A DNA stretch of 64,000 nt, taken from contig NC_084894.1 in the NCBI RefSeq assembly GCF_958979055.1, forward strand, positions 3,229,001 to 3,293,000, read 5' to 3'. Positions 47,101 to 55,187 of the stretch are shown here, one piece after another (position 1 is the stretch's first letter; every line of letters begins with the position of its first letter). The notes under the pieces were generated by a model. The model was not told the origin of the DNA. It saw nothing but the letters and a program-made list of their open reading frames with translations, and did not search any database. Source of the stretch: Alnus glutinosa (taxonomy: Eukaryota > Streptophyta > Magnoliopsida > Fagales > Betulaceae). The position numbers and the translations under genes were made by a program.

Positions 47101-47816
47101 TTGGTCCTGAAGTACCATATCTTAGTGCAATTGGCGCACTCATGTATCTTGCAAATTGCACACGACCTGATATAGCATTTTCAGTTAATTTACTAGCAAG
47201 ATACAGTTCTGCACCAACTCGAAGGCATTGGAATGGGGTTAAACATGTTCTACGCTATCTTCGTGGAACAACTGACATGGGATTATTTTATCCAAAAGGT
47301 TCAAATTCACAGTTAGTTGGATATGCAGATGCGGGTTTTCTTTCTGATCCGCATAAAGGTAGATCTCAAACAGGATATCTATTTACATGTGGAAGTACTG
47401 CTATTTCATGGAGATCTGTCAAGCAAACACTTGTTGCTACTTCTTCAAATCACTCAGAAATTATAGCAATTCATGAAGCAAGTCGGGAATGCATATGGCT
47501 AAGATCAGTAATTCAACACATTCGAGAAAAGTGTGGTTTATCCACAATCAAAGATAGCCCGACAATATTATATGAAGATAATGCTGCTTGTATCACACAG
47601 ATCAGAGGAGGATACATTAAAGGTGATAGAACAAAACATATTTCACCAAAATTCTTTTATACACATGAGCTCCAGAAGAGTGGTGATATTGATGTGAAGC
47701 AGATACGATCAAGTGACAATTTAGCAGATTTATTTACCAAAACATTACCAACTGCAACATTTAAGAAGTTGGTGAATAACATTGGAATGCGCCGACTCAA
47801 GGATCTTTCATCATAA
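44184..47816 (+). CDS. pol: Copia pol polyprotein (protease-integrase-RT-RNase H), open frame
   Basis: A 1210-residue uninterrupted frame. The aspartic-protease-like motif is ADSCTTH (32-38), with Cys where many copia proteases have Gly. The integrase zinc finger has H173, H178, C209 and C212. The catalytic triad is D240, D303 and E339 with D-X35-E spacing. The RT catalytic motif is YVDD (877-880), preceded by DVVTAYLYGSLDNDIYMKIP. RNase H has GYADAG, SSNHSEIIAIHEAS and EDNAACI. The linker between integrase and RT carries a run of proline-glutamate repeats (SPEEEPLEEESPEELPPEEE). The frame matches that of the zinc-knuckle part of gag, but a stop at 44154 separates them, so any pol translation would need another start. 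ATG 44184 is the first in frame, and its authenticity is uncertain. Such polyproteins are processed by their own protease. Confidence 0.93.
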   Translation: MKFNIYFIMYGGMGHTDGMINSKMIGEDLCLADSCTTHTILRDKKYFQYLILNKASVNTISGSSNLIEGSGRANIILPKGTKFCIDDALYSSKSRRNLISFKDIRLNGYHVETTNEGSDEYLYITSIISGQKLILEKLPAFSSGLYYTTIRTIESHVVMHQKCSNPKMFMLWHDRLGHPGTIMMRRIIENSHGHPLKNQKILLQSDYPCAACSQGKLVIKPSPSKVILESPSFLQRIQGDICGPIHPPCGPFRYFMVLIDASTRWSHVCLLSTRNVVFARLLAQIIRLRAQFPDHPIQSIRMDNAGEFTSQAFYDYCMSIGINVEHPVAHTHTQNGLAESFIKRLQLIARPLLMKSKLPISAWGHAILHAASLVRIRPTSYQKYSPLQLVFGQPPNIFHFRIFGCAVYVPIAPPQRTKMGPQRRLGIYIGFDSPSIIRYLEPLTGDIFKARFEDCHFDENIFPSLGKEKSLPEARQEITWNNSTLSHFDPRTNQCELEVQRIIHLQSIANQLPDAFTDNKKIIKSHIPAANTPTKIEVPVGQLTNTAANESKARLKRGRPIGAKDKIPRKRKAQGNEIGAPEEALPTKQATEIDPSKLSVQNSPGKKSPEEEPLEEESPEELPPEEEQVPENNEISINYISTGEIFDRNKIVVDNIFSFKVAFDITRSNDDIEPQSVEECRRRNDWPMWKEAIHAELNSLAKREVFGPVVQTPEGVSPVGYKWVFVRKRNEKNEIVRYKARLVAQGFLQKPGIDYEETYSPVVDAITFRFLISLVVTESLDMRLMDVVTAYLYGSLDNDIYMKIPEGYKMPEACNSKSRSIYSIKLQRSLYGLKQSGRMWYNRLSQYLLKEGFENNPICPCVFIKKSESGFAIIAVYVDDLNLVGTPEELTKTATYLKNEFEMKDLGKTKFCLGLQIEHFQNGILVHQSTYTEKVLKHFYMEKAHPLSTPMVVRSLDVKKDHFRPREDDEEILGPEVPYLSAIGALMYLANCTRPDIAFSVNLLARYSSAPTRRHWNGVKHVLRYLRGTTDMGLFYPKGSNSQLVGYADAGFLSDPHKGRSQTGYLFTCGSTAISWRSVKQTLVATSSNHSEIIAIHEASRECIWLRSVIQHIREKCGLSTIKDSPTILYEDNAACITQIRGGYIKGDRTKHISPKFFYTHELQKSGDIDVKQIRSSDNLADLFTKTLPTATFKKLVNNIGMRRLKDLSS

Positions 47817-47868
47817 ACAATTGAAGCTCTTCATCCTGATGAGGGGGAGTAAAATGATTATGCTGATT

Positions 47869-48037
47869 GTACTCTTTTTCCTTCGCTAAGGTTTTTCCCA
47901 CTGGGTTTTCCTTTGCAAGGTTTTAATGAGGCAATCCTAAAGCATACGATGACACACAAGAATAGTGTACTCTTTTTCCTTTGCCACAGGTTTTTTCCCA
48001 CTGGGTTTTCCTTGGCAAGGTTTTAACGAGGCATATT
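47869..48037 (+). repeat. Direct repeat between pol and the 3' LTR
   Basis: Two copies of about 69 bp (47869-47937 and 47969-48037), both reading TACTCTTTTTCCTT.., GGTTTT, CCCACTGGGTTTTCCTT, GCAAGGTTTTAA.GAGGCA. They contain a small palindromic GGGAAAAACC/GGTTTTTCCC-type motif. Comparable repeats are common in this position in plant copia elements. The role is unknown. Confidence 0.8.
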
Positions 48038-48064
48038 CTTAGTGTATGGTCATCCAAGGGGGAG

Positions 48065-48370
48065 TGTTATGAATGCATTCATGCATTTGGTGGATGACAA
48101 TTTAGTTTCATCTATTGGAATTCTACACATTCATGTCATCTTTTAGAATTCCATAACATTCATGTAATACATTGATGTAGCCTTTTAATTCATGTCCTAT
48201 CCTTTCCTATTCCTTAACCTCCCACTATGATTCTATGTCTATAAAAGGGAGTATTGGATACTTTGTAAAATACACAATTATAGAGAAGAATCATACATAG
48301 TTCCTGAAGAACTAATTTCATATTTACAATCTCTTTATCTTGTCTTGTTATTTTCATTAATTTTACAACA
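48065..48370 (+). repeat. 3' LTR of the copia element
   Basis: 306 bp, identical to the 5' LTR by inspection, directly preceded by the polypurine tract and followed by the CATAT target duplication. Confidence 0.95.
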
Positions 48371-48375
48371 CATAT

Positions 48376-48900
48376 CCATTTTGCACATTTAAATTTTATT
48401 TAACTAACGTGACAAAATCTAAGCAACAAATCAAAGGAAATGGTAGATAAGTCAAATGGAGGTGTGAGATGCTCTCATTATTATTCATTATAACAAGAAA
48501 TATTTAATTGTATTTGTTTGATAGAGGAGAAAGAATGGGAGAAAATTTGTAAAGTTCAAGTGATAACCTAAATCGTTCATAGTTCAAAATCCTACTTGTA
48601 TAGAGTTTAGTTTGTCATTAGTAAATCTCATGTGAAAATATAAACGGTGAAAATTGGATGATAGAAAGAAAACTTCAATTATTTTTCATTGAAGCTTAAT
48701 ATATGAGCATCTTTCCACTACACCAAATACACGTATCGTCCCAAACATAATAGAAAAAAGATCAGTTTATTAAATTGACATGTGTTAAAAATACATGTAA
48801 TTTTCACGTATAATTTTATTTATTTATATGGTAAAATTTTGATTTTTTTTTTTTTTTTTTAACAAAAGAAAATTAAAAGGATGAAGTTAGGAAGTGCCAA
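48376..48900. other. Distal 5' flank of NOG1
   Basis: AT-rich spacer between the copia insertion and the NOG1 promoter, with a T-run at 48844-48862. No ORF or recognised element. Confidence 0.5.
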
Positions 48901-49004
48901 GCCCAATAGAGGGCCTTTTATTGACTCTCAAAAAAACCGCCCTAAGCCCAAGCCGTGTTGCTAACAAGCCTGGGCCTCTACTTGGGCCTTATAAGAATCG
49001 GTCT

Positions 49005-49035
<31 letters not shown>

Positions 49036-49093
49036 TCTAAAAGGGTTCTCGTTAAACCCTTCTCTTCAATCTTCCCCGCCGCGACGCCCACAG
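48901..49093 (+). promoter_or_regulatory. NOG1 promoter and first (untranslated) exon with site II and telo-box motifs
   Basis: Several TGGGCY/RGCCCA site II elements cluster here: AAGCCCAA around 48898-48906, TAAGCCCAAG at 48944-48952, CCTGGGCCTC at about 48969 and CTTGGGCCTT at about 48982. A telo-box core AAACCCTT lies at about 49054-49061, and a (CT)n pyrimidine patch at 49011-49034 is typical of plant transcription starts. Site II plus telo-box is the established module of plant ribosome-biogenesis and ribosomal-protein genes, fitting NOG1. Exon 1 ends at CACAG|GTACGT (49093/49094). Confidence 0.72.
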
Positions 49094-50172
49094 GTACGTC
49101 TAAACTCTTACCCTAGACCTCTCTAACTCTGTCACTCTCTCCCTAGACGTGCTCTGTTTTAATTGAATCTCAGGTGGATTAGTTGTGACGGTTCTCTTTC
49201 GTCTTAGTTTTTTTTTTTTTGTTAATTCCATTTCTGGTATTTCAATTTCACAGTTTGTTAAGCTTAAATTGTAGCTTTTTTCGATGCGATTCGATCATAG
49301 CTCAGTATTTGAAGTTCGCTATCCTGGACTTTGATGAACCAGAATCATGGATTTCTTTATTTAATTGTAAAATATGTTTTGTTCGTGGTGTGACTTATGC
49401 GTGGGATTTGAATTTGTTGGGTTGAGCTTGAATGGGCTTGCATGTGTTTGTTTACTTAGTTGGATCTGATACTGTCTTTGTGGTGTAATCTTTGTTGTTT
49501 ATCTTCTTCTTCTTCTGTTTTGTTTTTTGTTTTTTGTTTTTTGTTTTTTGTTTTTGTCTTCTTCTTTCTTTTGAAGCTAGAGATTGGTTTTATGGAACTG
49601 TAGTGATTTTTTGGGCATGGGTTGGGGTTCTAGGTTTCCTTTGGGTCGAAGAAAAGATTTTGGGTTTTAGGTTTCCCTAAGGTTGCATTGTGTGGGACGT
49701 TTTTTGGACGCTGCAATATGAAATTTTTGTAGGACTTTCCCTAAACACTATAAATTGAAAAAATACGCTCTTTTCTTTGGGGGGTTAGGATTTTCTGGGA
49801 TTCGTTTATAGGGTTTCAAGTAATTTTCTCATGAAAACCTTTGTTGAAATGTTGGGAAAAAATTACTTTTAGCTGCACCTTTTATTATAAGCATTAAGCA
49901 TATGCAAGTCTCTCTCTTCTTTCTTTCTTTTTTTTCTTCTTTTTTTTTTTTTGTCTTCTTTTTCGGCTTGTTCATGTTATACCTGTAGATAAGTTATTTA
50001 TATGCTTTCTTGTATGATTTTGTTTTAGTAAAGAAAACAGATGATCAATTTTCTTAGCATATGCTTCTTCTTTTTTAATGTTAAACTGGAATAGGTTGAT
50101 GTAAAGCTCAGTTGTGGGTTATGTTTTGATCGATTGAATGACCTTTAATTTTACTTCACTACTGTGTCACAG
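49094..50172 (+). other. 5'-UTR intron of NOG1
   Basis: The donor GTACGT at 49094 and acceptor TGTCACAG ending at 50172 frame a T-rich intron with branch- and polypyrimidine-like sequence. The acceptor is 21 bp 5' of the NOG1 ATG. Leader introns often raise expression of housekeeping genes in plants. The intron contains T-rich simple repeats (GTTTTTT)n near 49519-49555. Confidence 0.7.
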
Positions 50173-50193
50173 GGTAGAAGTTGAATTTTCAAG

Positions 50194-52209
50194 ATGGTGC
50201 AGTATAATTTTAAGAAGATTACGGTGGTGCCAAATGGGAAGGACTTCGTTGACATTATTCTCTCTCGCACCCAACGAAAAACACCGACTGTTGTCCACAA
50301 GGGGTATGCTATATCCCGCCTCCGTCAGTTTTACATGCGCAAAGTGAAGTATACCCAGCAGAACTTTCATGAGAAGCTCTCTGCAATCATTGATGAGTTT
50401 CCTCGACTGGATGATATCCATCCTTTTTATGGGGACCTTCTTCATGTTCTCTACAACAAAGATCACTACAAGCTTGCCCTTGGCCAAATCAATACTGCAA
50501 GGAACCTTATAAGTAAAATTGCAAAAGACTATGTGAAATTGTTGAAGTATGGTGACTCACTGTACCGATGCAAGTGTCTGAAGGTTGCTGCTCTTGGCCG
50601 CATGTGTACTGTGATAAAGAGGATTGCTCCTAGTTTGGCTTACTTGGAACAGATCAGACAACACATGGCGAGGCTACCTTCAATTGACCCTAATACTCGG
50701 ACGATCTTGATTTGTGGATACCCCAATGTCGGCAAGAGTTCATTCATTAACAAGATCACTAGGGCTGATGTAGATGTCCAGCCCTATGCTTTCACCACGA
50801 AGTCACTCTTTGTTGGTCATACAGATTATAAATACCTGAGGTACCAAGTCATTGATACACCCGGAATTTTGGACCGACCATTTGAAGATCGCAACATTAT
50901 TGAGATGTGCAGCATAACAGCTCTGGCTCATCTGCGAGCTGCTGTGTTGTTCTTCTTAGACATCTCAGGGTCTTGTGGATATACCATTGCTCAACAGGCT
51001 GCTCTCTTTCACAGTATTAAGTCTCTATTTATGAACAAACCGTTGATTATAGTTTGCAACAAGACTGATTTACAACCACTAGAAGGTATATCAGAGGAAG
51101 ACATGAAGTTGGTCATGGAGATGAAATCTCAAGCTATGAAGACTCTGATTGGCCAAGGAGGCGAGCCTACAGATGACCAGGGGGTTCTGTTGACCATGAG
51201 CACTTTGACTGAGGAGGGGGTAATTGCTGTGAAAAACACGGCTTGTGAGAGGTTATTGGATCAGAGGGTGGAATTAAAGATGAAATCAAAAAAGATAAAT
51301 GACTGCTTAAATCGTTTTCATGTTGCAATTCCAAAGCCACGGGACCAGAAGGAAAGGCCACCTTGTATACCTCAGGCAGTTTTAGAAGCTAAAGCTAAGC
51401 AAGCAGCAGAGAAGGAAAAGAGGACGACTGAAAGGGATCTGGAGAATGAGAATGGTGGTGCAGGTGTATACTCTGCTAGTTTGAAGAAGCATTATATCTT
51501 GGGCAATGATGAATGGAAAGAAGATATAATGCCTGAAATTATGGATGGGCACAATGTATATGACTTCATTGATCCTGATATTTTACATAGGCTTGAAGAA
51601 TTGGAACAAGAAGATGGGCTACGGCAGGCAGAGGAGGAGGATGATGATTTTGAGATCGATGGCAAGGAATTGACCCCAGAAGAGCAACAAGCATTGGCTG
51701 AGATCCGGAAAAAGAAAAGCTTACTCATACAACAGCATAGGATCAAGAAAAGCACTGCAGAGAGCCGACCTATCGTACCAAGGAAATTTGACAAGGACAG
51801 GCGGTTCACAACAGATAGAATGGGAAGGCAGCTATCCTATTTGGGGCTGGATCCAAGTTTGGCCATTAACCGAGCCCGCAGTCAGTCGAGGGGCCGGAAG
51901 AGGGCAAGATCGCCTGACAGGGGAGCTGATGATGTTATGGATGTGGATGTGGACACACCTAACAAGAAGCTGCGAATTATATCTAGATCCCGATCAAGGG
52001 CGACATCACGGCCTCCAGGTGAAGTCATCCCTGGAGAGGGCTTCAAGGACTCTATTCAAAAGATTAAGGCAGTAAAACTTGCCAAGAAATCTGCCAAGAA
52101 GAGGAACAAGGACGCTCGTCGTGGTGAGGCGGATAGAGTAATTCCTACTTTGAAGCCAAAGCATTTGTTCTCAGGGAAGCGCTCTACTGGCAAAACAGAC
52201 AGACGCTGA
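50194..52209 (+). CDS. NOG1: Nucleolar GTP-binding protein 1
   Basis: A GTPase of the Obg-related Nog1 family. It acts in the nucleolus on pre-60S particles and in ITS2-dependent 27S pre-rRNA processing together with Nog2/Rlp24-type factors. The CDS is one exon of 671 codons, the normal length. An N-terminal helical domain (about 1-165, starting MVQYNFKKITVVPNGKDF) precedes the G domain: G1 GYPNVGKSS (175-183), G3 DTPG (221-224), G4 NKTD (289-292). A NOG1-type segment with coiled, charged sequence follows, and the tail is rich in basic residues and RSRS-type repeats (SRGRKRARSPDRG, SRSRSRATSRPPGE, KKSAKKRNKD) serving as nuclear/nucleolar signal. The start codon follows a 5'-UTR intron acceptor by 21 bp. 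All G motifs are intact. Confidence 0.98.
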   Translation: MVQYNFKKITVVPNGKDFVDIILSRTQRKTPTVVHKGYAISRLRQFYMRKVKYTQQNFHEKLSAIIDEFPRLDDIHPFYGDLLHVLYNKDHYKLALGQINTARNLISKIAKDYVKLLKYGDSLYRCKCLKVAALGRMCTVIKRIAPSLAYLEQIRQHMARLPSIDPNTRTILICGYPNVGKSSFINKITRADVDVQPYAFTTKSLFVGHTDYKYLRYQVIDTPGILDRPFEDRNIIEMCSITALAHLRAAVLFFLDISGSCGYTIAQQAALFHSIKSLFMNKPLIIVCNKTDLQPLEGISEEDMKLVMEMKSQAMKTLIGQGGEPTDDQGVLLTMSTLTEEGVIAVKNTACERLLDQRVELKMKSKKINDCLNRFHVAIPKPRDQKERPPCIPQAVLEAKAKQAAEKEKRTTERDLENENGGAGVYSASLKKHYILGNDEWKEDIMPEIMDGHNVYDFIDPDILHRLEELEQEDGLRQAEEEDDDFEIDGKELTPEEQQALAEIRKKKSLLIQQHRIKKSTAESRPIVPRKFDKDRRFTTDRMGRQLSYLGLDPSLAINRARSQSRGRKRARSPDRGADDVMDVDVDTPNKKLRIISRSRSRATSRPPGEVIPGEGFKDSIQKIKAVKLAKKSAKKRNKDARRGEADRVIPTLKPKHLFSGKRSTGKTDRR

Positions 52210-53300
52210 AATACTTGAGGTACATCAACGGCATTGCCTGTTTATTTTTACTTAAGCTAGTCTATTTATTTTACCACACTTGAAGTTACCCTCAATGCAT
52301 ATAAAGGTTGCGTTCTATATTGATCTCTTAGATGCTTTTCCTTTTTCAGTACTCTGTATATTGTCTATTCATGGTTTTGTTGCATGCTGTTATCCATAGG
52401 CATTAGGTGTATTTATGTTTATTCGCCCCTGCAATTTTTTGTATCAGATGCATCTGTTTTAAGTTTTGGATGCACATGAGTTACTTCTATCATTTCTTCT
52501 TTTGGATAATGAGGAAATATGAGGAAGACACCAATGCTGTAAGCAGCATGAAGGATTTTTCTTTGTTCTTGAGAGAGTGTCTATTGGGCATGGTGCTCAA
52601 CTCTCTTGCTACGGGATTACACATTGATACATTTTACTCAAACCCATTATATAAAGTTGCTAAAACATAAATTTTGAAATTGATCTCCAGTTTGGGTCTT
52701 AGATCCACGTTAACATATCAGGGATTACTGGGTAAAGTTTGTATCTGGAAGTTTGGCTGATGCTTGATTATTATGTATTTGGGAAAATCAACTGCAATCT
52801 TCATAAATTTTGTTATTTTTAAAAAATATTTATACCTTGTGGCTATTGTTTTAAGTCCATTATGTTGATTTACCTTCACTTTATTAATGGTACTATCCAT
52901 TATCACTAGCTGCACATATGTTTTCTTCCATCTCCATCAAGCTTTTTCTGGGATCTAGAAATACTTTTATTTTCTTCACTTGCACATCAGTTTATACCCT
53001 TCATTAGACATTTTTCTTGCATTGGCATACCATAAAGCCATAATCCCATGTGCAATAGATCTCATTTTGCTCACATGCTTGTGTGAGCTATTTATTTAAC
53101 TATAAGAAATGTATTCGAAAGAGTGAAGAGGTTATGTTGATTGAATTTCTCTCCCATGCTAGGCTTTGAAATCCGCATCATGATATTGGTGATATTAGGG
53201 TGAGAATGTAACAATTGTCAAAACTACTCTGTAGTTTTTCCTATATGTTATGTTTAGGTTTATATACATGAAAATAATTCTTCTAGTAATCAAATATGCT
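52210..53300. other. 3' flank of NOG1
   Basis: It presumably includes the NOG1 3' UTR at the left end. The sequence is T-rich with scattered short open frames that show no family resemblance. Nothing else is supported. Confidence 0.5.
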
Positions 53301-53306
53301 TTTTTC

Positions 53307-53424
53307 TCACAGGGAAGGTTGTTTATGCTTTGCGGAGACGGTATTCTGAACCTTGGGTTCCCTAATCACAGGGAAAGTTGTTTGTTCTTTACGGAGAAGT
53401 TATTCTGAACCTTTGGGTTACTTG
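53307..53424. repeat. 59-bp tandem duplication downstream of NOG1
   Basis: TCACAGGGAAGGTTGTTTATG .. ATTCTGAACCTTGGGTT, starting at 53307, recurs at 53366 as TCACAGGGAAAGTTGTTTG .. ATTCTGAACCTTTGGGTT. The units diverge by several substitutions and one indel. Confidence 0.8.
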
Positions 53425-54625
53425 CTGTTGAGAAAGAACTATGGTCTTAATCAATTTTCTGGTTTGGTTGTAGTTTTTGCAGCCCGAATGACTGGCAGCA
53501 TAGTTCTTTTTTTAATTGGTTTAGTAGCATGTTTTTGTTAACACAATTTTTGAGTTTGAGATATGTTTTAAGTTGTAATTTCCGTACATGGGGTTGAGCC
53601 GGATATTGTACCAGAATTTTGGTTTGTTGCTCCTAAGATTGTAATATTTAAGCTCAAAAACGAATTTGACGTTCACTGTTTATTTAATACTCTTTGACTC
53701 CAAAATCAATTATGTTATTATTATTATTATTTTGGGGGGCTTAGGACAATGAGTAACAGGGAATTTTTTTTTTTTGGGGGGGTAAAAAAGGGAAAGAGTG
53801 GGCAACCGGAGTGACAACTCTACCTATGTATGACCATAATAGTTTTTGCCTGTTGGGCATTGCTCAAGAGGGGATATGATGGAAACAGGCCATAGGTTTA
53901 CACTTGCCCCATTAAGGAATGTAGCAACACCCAAGCCAATAATTCCAAGCGCTTTGAATTGTAGGATTCGATCTTGGGACCTAGACCCTCAATGGTAATA
54001 GGGGTTAGTGACTTTCTTTACCTGCATTTGGCATATGTGAGAAAGGTAATATTCAATCGGGATTCTGATTTTCAGCAATTTGATGTTCGGATTGCTAGTA
54101 ATTCGAGTAGTAAATGTGAGAGATAACATGAGATCTACCTATTCAACTATTCAAGTAGGTGAGCAGTTCAAATTTTGTATGGGCATGAAAGTCTTATATT
54201 AGCTCTTTCATATTTGCTGTTAAATTATTAGTAATTCGGACAATAAAATTGCGAGAATCTCTATCTAATCAATCAACGGTTAAGAGTATGGAACTGTAAT
54301 ATTAGTGTAGTAAGATTTATAACCTTGTCATGGTAGTTTAAGCCAATACTTTTTCTCAAAATTGTTATGATTGTTCTACTGTTTTTGTTTTATAATTTGA
54401 CCAATAACAAAGAATCTGTCATAGGAATCCAACTTAATCCTGCTCTCATCCACATCTCTGCGTCCCACCATGAAGCATAACGCACACTATTATCTGCGTC
54501 ACTTTCTTTGTTTAGACTAGTGCAAGCTTTTGCTCACTCTAGTGTGTAAAAAGAACCTCCTAAGTCCTAATCCTTTAAACAACTGCAGATTTTCATACAT
54601 TTTGCAAAAACCAAAATTTACATGT
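53425..54625. other. Intergenic spacer between NOG1 and the PPR locus
   Basis: AT-rich, with a T/G homopolymer stretch at 53765-53783. A moderately GC-rich part (53800-54010) reads ATTCGATCTTGGGACCTAGA and resembles dispersed plant repeat sequence, without clear termini. No gene supported. Confidence 0.45.
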
Positions 54626-54628
54626 TGA

Positions 54629-54752
54629 CTCCTCTGCTTCCTCCAAGAGCCCTTCTACACATCAACCATGCAAGCAGAAAAAGCTGCATTTGGGGCATGA
54701 TCCATAAATATTTCTCATGGCTTCAATGAAGATCAAACCTTGATCAACTATC
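54629..54752 (-). pseudogene. PPR gene fragment (decayed duplicate)
   Basis: TCCTCTGCTTCCTCCAAGAG, ACCATGCAAGCA and CATGGCTTCAATGAAGATCA match 55495-55620 of the neighbouring PPR gene (TCCTCTGCTTCCTCCAACAG, ACCATGCAAGCATAATGCTG, CATGGCTTCAAAGAACATCA) in the same orientation, but with deletions that break the frame. It is a short relic about 0.4 kb 3' of the intact gene, so it derives from a local duplication. Confidence 0.65.
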
Positions 54753-55187
54753 CTTGAATTTCACCATAAAGAAAACAAAAGGTTACATCATTTGTAACGT
54801 AATGTTTCAATTTTCGCAATGTCCCCACGATTTAATATTGTGGTTTGCAATGTCTTCTTTTTGCTTTCACAAGATAAAGATTTTTTTTTAGAAAAAAGCA
54901 AGTCGTTTGTTATCAGACACCAATGCACAAAGTAATATACACTAAAAAAAGAAGAAGAAGAGGCAACGATTGTAAATTTGTAATGGTAAGCTATACATGA
55001 GAAAAAATGTCATTAAATTATATAATACTTCAAATATCTTCTGTATTGGCTTCAGTTTTATAGGCTGCCTGTTGAAAATCTTTCACCCATCTAGCAATAT
55101 AATGCCAATTCTAGTATCCCAGAATGTCTTGCAAATTGATTTTCGGACAGATTTTGATCAATAACAAAGATTAAGAACAATGACAGC
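54753..55187. other. 3' flank of the PPR gene
   Basis: AT-rich spacer, probably including the 3' UTR of the PPR gene whose stop codon is at 55188-55190 on the minus strand. No further feature seen. Confidence 0.5.

Larger units (their letters stand above)
42729..48370 (+). mobile_element. Ty1/copia LTR retrotransposon, recent insertion
   Basis: A 5642-bp element with two 306-bp LTRs (42729-43034 and 48065-48370), TG..CA ends, and a perfect 5-bp target duplication CATAT (42724-42728 and 48371-48375). By base-by-base reading the LTRs are identical, implying recent insertion. The primer-binding region follows at 43035 (GTTATCAGCACGAAGCTC), the type seen in copia elements that use an internal part of tRNA-iMet. 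The polypurine tract AAGGGGGAG is at 48056-48064. The order AP, integrase, RT, RNase H in pol places it in copia. Gag is frameshifted while pol is one open frame, so the element probably depends on help from relatives. Confidence 0.96.

Noticed and set aside
53353-53541. Short open frame downstream of NOG1.
   Set aside because: Lies on a tandem duplication, with no family resemblance and no sign of splice or codon structure.
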